NCBI GenBank assembly: GCA_963838835.1
Contig: CAWITA010000024.1
Location: forward strand, 180,247-244,246
DNA from: Bog-473 sp963838835
Lineage (GTDB): Bacteria; Actinomycetota; Acidimicrobiia; Acidimicrobiales; RAAP-2
Direction: 5' to 3'
Length of the DNA: 64,000 nt
The translations under genes and the position numbers were made by a program. Under the pieces are notes generated by a model. The model was not told the origin of the DNA. It made no database searches and worked only from the letters and a program-made list of their open reading frames with translations. Shown piece after piece: positions 16,348 to 25,247 of the stretch (position 1 is its first letter; the number at the start of each line of letters is the position of its first letter).

Positions 16348-18405
16348 TCACCACACGTAGTAGAGAGCGTCGCCCGGAATCGCCGCGTACGCACTCGACG
16401 GGATTAGTACACCGTGGGTGCGTACCCACTGATCGACCGCATTGGGACCTGAGTTGTTGCTCTTGATGAGGTCCGACAAAGCTTCCGGATGCTTCTTCAG
16501 CTCGGCGATGATCTCATGCAGGAAGGCGGAGGAGAAGTGGAAGGATCTGCCTCCAAATCCGAAGGATGAGAATGCGCTGCCCACCAGGATGTAGTGGACG
16601 CTCCCTTGATCGACCATGGTCTTGAACGCGGTCAGGCTCGGCCATGGATCCATGCCGGTGTAGCCCCCCATGCCCATGACCGGCTGGCCGGTGGCGATGA
16701 TGTAGGGTGCCGCCGTCAGTGATCCCGACACCGCGACCAGATATTGCGCGCCCGCCCTGTGCGCCTCAAGGTAGCGGACCAATCGTTTCGGGGGGTGGGA
16801 CGAGGTTTCGCTCGCCTGGCGGATGGACGCCGCTGAGATCGTCATGCCGGGTATTGGGCTGAGGCCGCCGGTGACCGCGGGACCCCCCAGCGCGAGAGGT
16901 CCCGAGGTTCCTTGCTCGACGCTGGTCACCGAGTAAGCGAGCGGTCCAGCGAGTAGTGCGAGACTGCCGAGGACCCCGGCGCCCATGACCAGCCAGCGGA
17001 CTGCCGCGGATGTTGGCGCGCCGACGAGGGCGCACAGGATGGCGACCGCTGCGACGATGGCGACGATCAGGATCGCATTGGCAAGTCCGGGAGCATAGCC
17101 CGGACTGCGCCGGAGCAGCACACCGGCCCAGAGCGCGCTGCCGACGATGGCGGAAGGCAGCGCGAAGCAGAGCCAACGATTGCCTCTTCCCAGGCGCCAG
17201 AGGGCAACAGCGCCCGCCCCGGCCAATGCTGCGACCGCAGGGGCCAGGGCGACCGTGTAATAGGCATTGAAGATGCCCTTGGTGTCGCTGAAGACAGCCG
17301 CCGTACAAAGGAGCCAACCACCCCAGAGGAGGTAGCCAGCCCGACCGAGGTCCTGACGCGGTTCGTGCCGAGTGAGCCAGAGCCCAGCCACCAAACCGAC
17401 GAGAGCGAAAGGCAGAAGCCAAGAAACCTGTCCACCAACGAGGTCGTTGAACATGCGTAGCCATCCGGCCGGCCCACCGGTGCCGAGGGAACCGCCCCCG
17501 AGCGCGCCCAACCCGCCAAGAAAACCACCTCCCGAGCCCAGGAAACGTCCGAAACCGTTGTATCCGAAGATCAGGTTGAGTTCGGAGTTGTTGGTGCTGC
17601 TCCCGATGAAAGGGCGCGACGATGCCGGCCACAGCTCGACGATGGCCACCCACCAGCTGCTCGAAATGAGCAGAGCCAGACCACCCCAAAGAAGCTGGGT
17701 CACTCGGCGCAGCAAGGGGGCCCCGCCGGCGACGAGGTAGACGACTGCGAAGACCGGGACGACGAGGAAGGCCTGGAGCATCTTGGTGTTGAAGGCCAGA
17801 CCGAGCAAGGCTCCGCACAGGACAAGACGCGAGGTTCGGCCCGATTCGATCGCTGACCACAGCGCCCACGCGCTGAGCACCAGGAGCAGTGTGAGGAGGG
17901 CATCGGGATTGTTGTCGCGAAACATCACGACCGCAATCGGCGTCAGGGCCATAGTGAGACCGGCAAGAACAGCGGCCACGTCGCCAGCCCACCGGCGGAC
18001 GAGATGGTAGAGGACCGCGACGGTGATCACACCAGCCAGCGCCTCGGGAAGCAGCATGCTCCAGCTCGAAAAGCCAAAGATCCGGGCCGAGAGCTCCATG
18101 ACCCAGAGGGAGGCCGGCGGCTTGTCCACCGTGATGAAGTTGCCCGGGTCGAGGGAGCCGAAGAGAAACGCCTTCCAGCTCTCGGTACCGGCCTTTACCG
18201 CTGCGGCGTAGAAGTCGTTTCCCATGCCGTTCGACGAGAGATCCCAGGTGTAGACGACGGCGGCAAGGAACGTCACGCCGACGTGGGCCGGCAATGCCCA
18301 TCCCGGACGGTCCGGGCGGACCCACCATCCCCCTGGGCGGCGAGGCCCTGAGGCCACGGGGTACGGCACCTTGGTGGACGCGATGTCTCGCTCGACAGTT
18401 GTCAC
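16348..18405 (-). CDS. GT39/ArnT-like polyprenyl-phosphate-dependent glycosyltransferase, membrane
   Basis: A 685-residue polytopic protein with about 10-12 hydrophobic segments. The early GNDFYAAAVKAGTESWKAFL and GNFITVDKPPASLWVMELSA carry the acidic catalytic site and the (D/E)KPP motif of the GT39/GT83 superfamily; FRDNNPDALLTLLLVLSAW follows. A soluble C-terminal domain (about residues 520-685) ends in IPGDALYYVW. Such enzymes transfer a sugar from a polyprenyl phosphate to an envelope acceptor on the outer face of the membrane. It is paired with the GT2 gene downstream. A Gly-rich loop (GSGGGFLGGLGALGGGSLGT) near residue 290 is notable. Confidence 0.9.
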   Translation of the reverse strand: MTTVERDIASTKVPYPVASGPRRPGGWWVRPDRPGWALPAHVGVTFLAAVVYTWDLSSNGMGNDFYAAAVKAGTESWKAFLFGSLDPGNFITVDKPPASLWVMELSARIFGFSSWSMLLPEALAGVITVAVLYHLVRRWAGDVAAVLAGLTMALTPIAVVMFRDNNPDALLTLLLVLSAWALWSAIESGRTSRLVLCGALLGLAFNTKMLQAFLVVPVFAVVYLVAGGAPLLRRVTQLLWGGLALLISSSWWVAIVELWPASSRPFIGSSTNNSELNLIFGYNGFGRFLGSGGGFLGGLGALGGGSLGTGGPAGWLRMFNDLVGGQVSWLLPFALVGLVAGLWLTRHEPRQDLGRAGYLLWGGWLLCTAAVFSDTKGIFNAYYTVALAPAVAALAGAGAVALWRLGRGNRWLCFALPSAIVGSALWAGVLLRRSPGYAPGLANAILIVAIVAAVAILCALVGAPTSAAVRWLVMGAGVLGSLALLAGPLAYSVTSVEQGTSGPLALGGPAVTGGLSPIPGMTISAASIRQASETSSHPPKRLVRYLEAHRAGAQYLVAVSGSLTAAPYIIATGQPVMGMGGYTGMDPWPSLTAFKTMVDQGSVHYILVGSAFSSFGFGGRSFHFSSAFLHEIIAELKKHPEALSDLIKSNNSGPNAVDQWVRTHGVLIPSSAYAAIPGDALYYVW

Positions 18406-18910
18406 GTCACGGTGCCACTACTGCTTGCGAACCCCGCCGAGCCTGTGAGGGCGGACGACCCGCTGCGGCCGGCGCCGCCCCCATCGCGCTCTTGGCGGCT
18501 GCACCATCTCGAGATTCTGCCCGAGAAGGGAGATCGATGTGCGCCACCCACCAGGTGGCGGCTGCGTTGTCTGAGCGCTCGACCACCCTTTGCCAAAGTA
18601 GGCTCAACCTCCAATGGTCGATTGCCCATCTACGCCGTGAAGTTCGGTTGCGGCGCCGGCGGGCCAGAGGTAGCCCTTGGCATCCTTCGCCGCAACTACC
18701 TGATCCCACCTTCTCACGAAGGCCCAATGCTTTGGGTCGACCAGAACCAGCTTCGCAGGGCTCAAGCGGACGATCGTCCCGAGGAGCTTGCAGACTCCCT
18801 TCTGCACGAATGAAAGGGCCGTTCTCTGGAATGGTCCTACGGCATGACCCATCGGTCGGTCAAGACGGGTGCGTCGAGCGCAGCCTCACGGCGACCCTCG
18901 CCGGTCCGAC
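18406..18910. other. Divergent intergenic region; possible small minus-strand coding remnant
   Basis: This separates the divergent GT39 and acyltransferase genes. On the minus strand 18604-18852 an 82-codon frame contains LVLVDPKHWAFVRRWDQVVA and AKDAKGYLWPAG, which looks protein-like but matches no family I can name and has no clear ribosome site. It could be a fragment of a lost envelope gene or chance. Promoters for both flanking genes should lie here. Confidence 0.3.
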
Positions 18911-20959
18911 ATGACGGTGGCGCTGAGAGGGCCGCCCGACCCCGACTCCCCGCGGACCGGGCCGAGCATCTCCTACATTCCGGCCCTCGACGGAGTGCGG
19001 GGCGTGGCCATGATCGTGATCATGGGTTACCACGGTGGGGTCTTTCTCACCTCAGGCGGCTTCTACTCCCTCGACACTTTCTTTGCTCTGTCCGGTTTCC
19101 TGATCACGTCGCTTCTCATCACCGAGTGGCGCCGCACGACGACGGTGCGCCTCAGAGCGTTCTGGGCCCGACGGGCCCGGCGGCTCCTCCCTGCCCTGCT
19201 GGTGATGCTGCTCGGGGTGGCGGTCTTCGCCGCCTTCTTGGTCCCACAGGGCACCTACCCGGGCCTTCGGGGCGACGCGTTGGCATCGCTCTTCTACTTC
19301 GCCAACTGGCACTTCATCGTCACCGGCTCCGACTACTTCAACCAGACTGGGTACACCTCGCCGCTGAACCACATGTGGTCACTGGCGGTCGAAGAGCAGT
19401 TCTACCTGGTGTGGCCGCTGGTGGTTCTGGCGGTCTTCAAGTTCTGGCGAAGTCTGCGCGTGCTGCTGATCGTCTGCCTGGCCGGGACATTCGCCTCCGC
19501 AATCGAGATGGCGATCCTCTACTCCAGCGCCGACGTGAACCGGGTCTACTACGGCACCGACACCCGCGCTCAGTCCCTGCTGGTTGGCGCGGCCCTGGCG
19601 GTCGCGCTGTCGCTGTGGGGTGACCGCCGCCGCCGCCTCGGGATCACGCCGGGGCCCGATGACCCTGTGCGCCTCCGCCTCGGCGGCGACCCGGCATGGG
19701 CGGCCCAGACCACGCTCGGGCGGGGAGTGGTGCTGGCGGTTGGTGTCCTTGGTGTGGCCGGCAGCGTCGCCTTGTGGACCAAGGTCTCCTACAACGAGGC
19801 GTTCGCGTTCCAGGGTGGCTTCCTGTTGGCCGCGCTGGCCACGACAGCGGTTCTTTTCAGCGTGGTCTGCTGCCAACGTTCCCTGCTGGCGCGGTGCCTC
19901 TCGGTGGCGCCACTGCGCTATGTCGGGCGCATCTCCTATGGGATGTATCTCTGGCACTTTCCGCTGTTCATCTACATCGACAACGCCCGCACCGGCCTCA
20001 CCGGGTATCCATTGTTTGCCGTCCGTGCGATCGCGACAGTGGGGATCGCCACCGTCTCCTTCTACGCGGTCGAACGCCCTATCCGCCAGGGCAACCTGTT
20101 GCGGGGATGGCGATCGTGGTTGGTGACGCCGGTCGCAGTTGGAGCCACGGTGGTCGCCGTCGTTGCCGCAACCGTCATCCCGGCGACAGCGCTGCCCACG
20201 ACGGCACCTCCAACGGTCACGCGCATCGGCTATTCCTCGGGATCACCCGTCAAAGTGCTGTTGGTCGGGGATTCAACTGCGCTCACCCTCGGTATCGGGC
20301 TTGGCGCGCATGCGAAGACCTACGGCGTCGACGAGCACGACGGGGGGATCCTGGGTTGTGGCGTCACATCGGGCCTCGAGTACCAGCTCAAGGGGATCGA
20401 CGCGCCGATGGAAGCACCGTGCAGCGGGAGCCGATCGGCCGAACCGTGGCCGCAGATCTGGGATGGTCTGATCGCCAAGTTCCGGCCGAACGTCGTGATG
20501 ATCCTCGCCGGAAGATGGGAGGTGTCCAACCGCACTTACGAGGGTCGCTGGACCAACATTTTGAGTCCGACCTACGCCTCCTATGTGAAGGCTCAGCTAC
20601 GGCATGCGGTTGACGTTGGGAGGTCGGGTGGGGCGGACGTGGTCCTCTTGACTGCTCCGTGTTACGACACCGGGGAGCAACCAGACGGGCAACCATGGCC
20701 GGAGGACTCTCCGAAACGGTCGGCCATCTACAACGATCTTGTCCGGGAGGTGGCGGCGACAAGCTCGCACACTTCGTTGATCAACTTCAACGCGATGGCC
20801 TGTCCCGGTGGCCATTATGAGGAATACCAAGACGGCACGCAGATTCGTTACGACGGGGTCCACTTCACGCTCGGCGGCGGGATCGTGTTCCAATCGAGGA
20901 TCTGGCCGACGGTCGTGGCGGTGGGTCGCGCACAAATGAGAAGCAAGTCCGATCCATGA
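18911..20959 (+). CDS. Acyltransferase 3 (OafA/YrhL-type) with C-terminal SGNH domain
   Basis: 682 residues from the ATG at 18911; an in-frame GTG at 18869 is the alternative. Residues 15-400 form the multi-pass acyltransferase-3 domain: YIPALDGVRGVAMIVIMGYH with the catalytic His, FFALSGFLITSLLI, NHMWSLAVEEQFYLVWPL and SYGMYLWHFPLF. Residues about 450-680 form an extracytoplasmic SGNH esterase-like domain: VLLVGDSTALTLGIGLG (block I Ser) and DGVHFTLGGG (block V Asp/His). Such proteins O-acylate exported polysaccharides or glycolipids. Divergent from the GT39/GT2 pair, all point to surface glycan assembly. Confidence 0.92.
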   Translation: MTVALRGPPDPDSPRTGPSISYIPALDGVRGVAMIVIMGYHGGVFLTSGGFYSLDTFFALSGFLITSLLITEWRRTTTVRLRAFWARRARRLLPALLVMLLGVAVFAAFLVPQGTYPGLRGDALASLFYFANWHFIVTGSDYFNQTGYTSPLNHMWSLAVEEQFYLVWPLVVLAVFKFWRSLRVLLIVCLAGTFASAIEMAILYSSADVNRVYYGTDTRAQSLLVGAALAVALSLWGDRRRRLGITPGPDDPVRLRLGGDPAWAAQTTLGRGVVLAVGVLGVAGSVALWTKVSYNEAFAFQGGFLLAALATTAVLFSVVCCQRSLLARCLSVAPLRYVGRISYGMYLWHFPLFIYIDNARTGLTGYPLFAVRAIATVGIATVSFYAVERPIRQGNLLRGWRSWLVTPVAVGATVVAVVAATVIPATALPTTAPPTVTRIGYSSGSPVKVLLVGDSTALTLGIGLGAHAKTYGVDEHDGGILGCGVTSGLEYQLKGIDAPMEAPCSGSRSAEPWPQIWDGLIAKFRPNVVMILAGRWEVSNRTYEGRWTNILSPTYASYVKAQLRHAVDVGRSGGADVVLLTAPCYDTGEQPDGQPWPEDSPKRSAIYNDLVREVAATSSHTSLINFNAMACPGGHYEEYQDGTQIRYDGVHFTLGGGIVFQSRIWPTVVAVGRAQMRSKSDP

Positions 20960-20962
20960 TCA

Positions 20963-20980
20963 CCGAACTCGGTAGTTCGG
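20963..20980 (+). terminator. Hairpin just after the acyltransferase gene
   Basis: CCGAACT-CGGT-AGTTCGG forms a perfect 7-base stem with a 4-base loop directly after the stop at 20959. No long T run follows, as usual in high-GC actinobacteria. Confidence 0.6.
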
Positions 20981-21180
20981 GCCTCACTCATCTGGAGCCT
21001 CGGCAGGTGCGACGCCGATGTCTCCGGTGCCTTGGTTTGCGGTGGCCCTACTCTCGCAGATCAGGGGCACACTTCGGCCTTGGCCAACGGATATGAGGAT
21101 CCTCCGTGACTCCCGTCGGCGTTGCCAACAAGAACCTCGCCCAGGGGGTCTGACCGCGCGTCACGACTGGATGAGCGAGT
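20981..21180. other. Short gap between convergent genes
   Basis: Nothing recognisable apart from the hairpin at its left end. Confidence 0.4.
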
Positions 21181-21633
21181 TCAGAGCTGATTCGGACTTG
21201 GGACCGACCGGCCGTTGGCCTTCAGGGTCACCTCCACGTTGCCTCGGGTCGCGTTCGAGTAAGGGCACACGTCGTGCGCTGCGGCCACGATCGAAACGGC
21301 GCGCTCGGGATCGTCTATTCCAGGGAGCGACACGTCGAGTCCTACGGCCACATTGAATCCGCGGTCCTCCGTGGTGATGAGGCTCACTTCTGAATCGATC
21401 GAGACTGCTCCGAGATCGACTCGCTCTCGACGCCCGACAACACCGAGCGCTCCCTCAAAGCACGCGGCATAGCCGACCGCGAAGAGCTGCTCAGGGTTGG
21501 TGCCCCCACCGTCACCACCCATCTCGACGGGAGTGCGAAGCTGGAGGTCCAACACCCCGTCGCTGGTCACGCCGTGACCCTCGGCGCGGCCGCCGGTCAC
21601 ATGGGCTCGCGCCGTGTACAACAATTTCGGCAT
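21181..21633 (-). CDS. ohr: Organic hydroperoxide resistance protein Ohr
   Basis: A 150-residue protein. MPKLLYTARAHVTGGRAEGH and LDLQLRTPVEMGGDGGGTNP are the Ohr N-terminal half, with the conserved Arg in the R-T-P turn. Both redox cysteines are present: GYAACFEGALGVV (about residue 59) and AHDVCPYSNATRGNVEV (about residue 122). Ohr reduces organic hydroperoxides with a lipoylated-protein or thiol reductant in the cytoplasm. Length is normal. No adjacent OhrR-type MarR gene is present in the window. Confidence 0.95.
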   Translation of the reverse strand: MPKLLYTARAHVTGGRAEGHGVTSDGVLDLQLRTPVEMGGDGGGTNPEQLFAVGYAACFEGALGVVGRRERVDLGAVSIDSEVSLITTEDRGFNVAVGLDVSLPGIDDPERAVSIVAAAHDVCPYSNATRGNVEVTLKANGRSVPSPNQL

Positions 21634-21740
21634 TGGTGTCTCCTCTCGAGCGTCCCAGTCTCATGACGTTATCGGCGTTCTTCTCGGATCAGGCATAGGT
21701 CACAGGGACCTCCCGGGTCGTTCCGGGCCGTCCGGTCAGG

Positions 21741-22204
21741 TCAGACGTCCATGGAATAGACCAGATCGACCACCGCTCGGAAGTACTCAGGTCCGAGTGT
21801 GTTCTCGGCGTAACAGATGAAGGCCAGAGGCAAGTTGTCCGGATCCCGCCCGAGGACGAGTTCGTTTGCGCCTTTGGCCACGTGGCGACGGACGGTGAAG
21901 AGGTCACGGTGGCGCAGGAGAGATTCGATCCGATCGAGCTCGCCGGGTGATCCGACGTTGAAGGTGATCGAGCGGAGGCCAAGCGACTGCTGGCCATGGC
22001 GGATCTGATGGGTGCCCTGCGATGCACGCAAGATGAGGACGATGAAGGGGGAGATGGTTCGCCGAGCACGGCGACCGCGTCCTCGCGAGCGATCACATCG
22101 AAGGGACCGAGCTCCCCGTAGAAGGTGACCGACCGATCGAGGTCGGCGACGGCGACCAGCGAGGAGCGAATGGCCCACGGCGGTGCGACATGGTCAGTGG
22201 GCAT
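21741..22204 (-). CDS. VOC-family protein with a single-base frameshift
   Basis: From the ATG at 22204 the frame reads IRSSLVAVADLDRSVTFYGE, a VOC N-terminus, then becomes nonsense at a run of five G (plus strand 22047-22051). The next frame continues as SPFIVLILRASQGTHQIRHG, GLRSITFNVGSPGELDRI and ANELVLGRDPDNLPLAFICY to a stop at 21741. Total length is 464 bases; adding one base gives exactly 155 codons. A missing G/C in the run is therefore the likely cause. Function beyond VOC fold is unknown. Confidence 0.65.
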
Positions 22205-22350
22205 GGTGCTTCCTCCGTGGTCCAAGAGGTCCTCCTGCAACCAGAGAATGATCTTTGGACGTCAGGGTATCCGCCACGGTTGCTCGCAGACCCGCTCGAG
22301 GATCTCTGCCATCGGAGAAGCGCCGGTACCTGCGTTGCGGGTCGGTCGGC

Positions 22351-23169
22351 TCAGGTTGCGTCACGGTCGCCGGACCCTGGTTCGCCGGTTGCCGTCGTGG
22401 GCTGGTCGTCGGTCGCCGCTGCCCGCTTCTCGACGAAGGCGTCTTGATCGCGGAGCACCGCCTCTTGTGCCGCGAACGTGATGCCTTCAGGGCGGGGCCC
22501 TTCCCAATCGAGGTACCAGTGCCGATTCAGGCTCGCAAGCCACGAGCCATCCTCAGCAGTGAGGCCGAACCGGGAAATCGTCCGTTGCCGGCCGATCTGG
22601 TCGGAGTAGAGCAACTCCACCGTGATGGGCCGGCGGTGTTGGACCTCGTCAGCCACCTGGGCGCGCACCTGATCGTATGGGTTTCGCAGCGCTCCTTGCC
22701 ACATCCCGATGTCACCTCCCGGTACGTACAGATCGCGCGCTTGGAGACGGAAATCCTCCAAGGGAACATGCGTCGAATAGTCGCGCGATGCACTCGAGCC
22801 TGGTCTCACCGCCCAACCCTGACAGACGGCAATTCCACTGCCGACGTTCCTGAGGCTGATCGCGAGATACACGATGCCATCGAGGTGCTCAACGGCGGCA
22901 CGGCCGCCTGGGGCCTCTACCCAATGGTCCCCGAGGAACATGATCCTTTGCGTAGGATCTTCTTGACGGGAGGGGGCAAGGACAGGCCTGCGTTGCTCTT
23001 GCAGTGCTGCCTCGGCGATGCGGGCCGAGCGGTTGGAGGATCGGACCGCGGCAAACGTTGCGATGCCCAATATGAGCGTGCCCGCCGCCGTTCCCAAAGA
23101 GGCGATCGTGGTCCAGTCGAGCACGGAGAGAACCATTGGCCGCCAGTCTGTCAGCCCGGCTTGCGGCAT
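22351..23169 (-). CDS. Hypothetical protein with one N-terminal membrane segment
   Basis: 272 residues, or 261 if it starts at the ATG at 23136; neither has a convincing ribosome site. Residues about 20-42 (TIASLGTAAGTLILGIATFA) form a membrane helix, followed by a short basic/Gln-rich linker and a soluble domain of about 200 residues with ISLRNVGSGIAVCQGWAVRP, reminiscent of small membrane-tethered beta domains seen in actinobacteria. No catalytic motif is recognised. It stands apart from its neighbours. Confidence 0.55.
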   Translation of the reverse strand: MPQAGLTDWRPMVLSVLDWTTIASLGTAAGTLILGIATFAAVRSSNRSARIAEAALQEQRRPVLAPSRQEDPTQRIMFLGDHWVEAPGGRAAVEHLDGIVYLAISLRNVGSGIAVCQGWAVRPGSSASRDYSTHVPLEDFRLQARDLYVPGGDIGMWQGALRNPYDQVRAQVADEVQHRRPITVELLYSDQIGRQRTISRFGLTAEDGSWLASLNRHWYLDWEGPRPEGITFAAQEAVLRDQDAFVEKRAAATDDQPTTATGEPGSGDRDAT

Positions 23170-23345
23170 TGGTGCTCGGCTTCGACGATGCGCGCCTCGG
23201 GCTCACGTGCCGACCCTGATCGCCTGCCCTTTCCAGGTCTGGGGCCGAATTGGCGCGACCGACGACACTGGCTGGTCTTCGCAACCCGGGGGCCCTCGGA
23301 TCCCCTTTTGCCGTCGACGCCGACGACGGCGCCATCGAATAGGCG

Positions 23346-23987
23346 TCAGCCAGCCGGAGTCATTTGATAGCTCAGCGTGTTGGCGCCGCTGGTAAAGGTC
23401 AGAGACAGGTCTTGGCCGGTGCAGCTGTACGAGCCTTGCTCGGGCGACGGCGTGACAGGCTTGGTCACACCGGCCACCGTGATGGTCGCATCGTCGGTGA
23501 CCGTCGTAACCGGGAAGGTACCGGAGTGCGCCGACGTCTTCGCCGCAAAGCCGTAGTGGTCGGTCACCGTGCCGTTGAACTTGGCTGAGCCCTCGCGGCC
23601 GGTGAGGGGGGTACCCGGAGTGAAATTCCCCAGTGCGTTCCCATTGGACATGATGTCGACGGTCGTACCGGCACCACCGGTGAAAGAGAGACCGCTCGTA
23701 CTCAGCGTGATACTCGCCACATTCCAGTTGCCCTCGAGGCAAGGATGGCTCCCGCTCTGGCGGGGTTTGCTCTTGTGATGCTGGGGCTGGCGCTTATGGT
23801 GCTGGGACGACCTGTCGAGTCGGGCACCGTGCCCAGCCACCGCCGACGCGCCGGGGCTCATGACGGCCGCGCCGATCCCGAGCAGGGCAAAGCTGGCCAG
23901 AGCGAGTGTCCCGAGCCGTACGCAGCGGCGCCACTGCCTCTGGACGAAAGATGCCGACGGTCGCACCTCATCAGAATGACGCGCCAT
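23346..23987 (-). CDS. Secreted hypothetical protein
   Basis: 213 residues from the ATG at 23987, with AGGGTGG about ten bases upstream; a GTG at 24002 is the alternative. Residues 20-55 form a signal peptide with an Arg-rich start (WRRCVRLGTLALASFALLGI) and a likely AxA cut site near GASAVAG. A His/Lys-rich linker (SSQHHKRQPQHHKSKPRQ) precedes a beta-rich domain with two cysteines (PCLEGNWNVASITLSTSG; GSYSCTGQDLSLTF) that could form a disulphide. The GNW opening is reminiscent of lipocalin-like or META-type domains; no function assigned. Confidence 0.65.
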   Translation of the reverse strand: MARHSDEVRPSASFVQRQWRRCVRLGTLALASFALLGIGAAVMSPGASAVAGHGARLDRSSQHHKRQPQHHKSKPRQSGSHPCLEGNWNVASITLSTSGLSFTGGAGTTVDIMSNGNALGNFTPGTPLTGREGSAKFNGTVTDHYGFAAKTSAHSGTFPVTTVTDDATITVAGVTKPVTPSPEQGSYSCTGQDLSLTFTSGANTLSYQMTPAG

Positions 23988-24002
23988 CTGCGAGATGTCC
24001 AC

Positions 24003-24355
24003 CCTTCACCGGCATGGGGATCGGTGGTCGAATCCCGTCTCGCTCCCTCGAGACCGCCCGCTGACCGCTGCGAGCCCTTCGACGAGTCGCAGGCCAGTGC
24101 TCCGAGACCGGGAACGCTTCGACCGCGTAGAGTCCTCCACCGAGAGCCCTGGAGGATTGGCCGAAATTTTTGCGATGTTGACGCCGCTCCGAGTCCGATT
24201 CGACCAACAGACCGGGAGACTCATGACGAATGATGGACACACTGTGCAGCCGCACCGGCAGTCCGGCTCATGGGAAGACGGCATGACGGGCGAGCTCGGG
24301 GTTCGGCCGGGCCGTCGCTGTGCTGGCGGTCGGCGCTCCCGGCCGTGACGATCTG
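24003..24355. other. Gap with one short unsupported frame
   Basis: Divergent region before the SDR gene. A 41-codon frame at 24223-24348 (plus) starts ATG after a GGGAG site (MTNDGHTVQPHRQSGSWEDG) but resembles no known family. Nothing else is visible. Confidence 0.35.
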
Positions 24356-25165
24356 ATGATCGACCTTGGTCTCAACGGCAAGAGAGCCGTCGTCTCCGGC
24401 GCAGGTTTCATCGAAGGCCGCGCCGGACATGGTCGTTTCAGCGCCCTGACGCTGGCCGAGGCCGGCGCGTCCGTTGCCTGTGTCGACATCGATCACGGCC
24501 GGGCCCGTGCTGTCGTAGGTGAGATCGAGCACGCTGGTGGGCTCGCCTTTCCGGTGATCGCCGATATGACCGAACGCGCCCACGTACGACGTGCCCTCGA
24601 TGAGGTTGGGGATCGCCTCGGGGGCATCGACGTGTGTGTCGACATCATCGGCGGGGCTAAGTGGAACGCCGTTGCGGAGTTCGATGACGACGATTGGAAT
24701 TGGACGATCCAGAACAACCTGACCCAGGTCTTCTACCTCTTCCAGGAGACCGGGCGACGCATGATCGAGCAGGGGACCGGCGGCTCGATGGTGGCCGTGG
24801 CTTCCGTCGACGGCATCGCAGCGGCGGGTTTCCACGTGGCGTACGGCGCGGCCAAGGCGGGCGTCATCTCGCTCACCAAGACCTTCGCCGACGAGCTCGG
24901 CCGGCATGGCATTCGAGTCAATTCCGTCGCCCCGGGGAACGTCGGCTCTGGCAACGAGGAGTTGCCCGAGAACGAGTGGGGGACCAACCCGGTCAATCCA
25001 TTGGCCCCGCCCCGAGCCCATGACGTCGGCAACGCTGTCTTGTTCCTGTCGTCTGCGCTGGCGTCACGGATCACCGGACAGACCTTGATTGTCGACGGCG
25101 GTACCACAATCCGCTCCCTGTGGGGGATGACCACCGACGTCGTCCCGTACTTCCGACGATTCTGA
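24356..25165 (+). CDS. Short-chain dehydrogenase/reductase
   Basis: 269 residues from the ATG at 24356. The catalytic triad is clear: Ser in MVAVASVDGIAAAGFH, then Y-x3-K in VAYGAAKAGVISLTKTFADE. NSVAPGNVG and ITGQTLIVDGGTT are the usual C-terminal marks. The cofactor loop reads AVVSGAGFIEGRAGHGRF instead of the standard TGxxxGIG, so cofactor binding may differ. The Asp in CVDIDHGRA suggests NAD(H) preference. Length fits classical SDRs. Substrate unknown; it precedes a convergent GHMP kinase gene. Confidence 0.85.
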   Translation: MIDLGLNGKRAVVSGAGFIEGRAGHGRFSALTLAEAGASVACVDIDHGRARAVVGEIEHAGGLAFPVIADMTERAHVRRALDEVGDRLGGIDVCVDIIGGAKWNAVAEFDDDDWNWTIQNNLTQVFYLFQETGRRMIEQGTGGSMVAVASVDGIAAAGFHVAYGAAKAGVISLTKTFADELGRHGIRVNSVAPGNVGSGNEELPENEWGTNPVNPLAPPRAHDVGNAVLFLSSALASRITGQTLIVDGGTTIRSLWGMTTDVVPYFRRF

Positions 25166-25247
25166 TCCGCTCTGCGCTCTCTGGCTCAGTCCACGCCGAA
25201 CGGTTCAACAGCCGGCTGCATCGAGATCAAAAAGACAGCCCGTGGCG

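Noticed and set aside
16766..18328. 520-codon minus-strand frame inside the GT39 gene
   Set aside because: Overlaps the GT39 gene in another frame, Arg/Gly-rich and without motifs; a GC-bias artefact.
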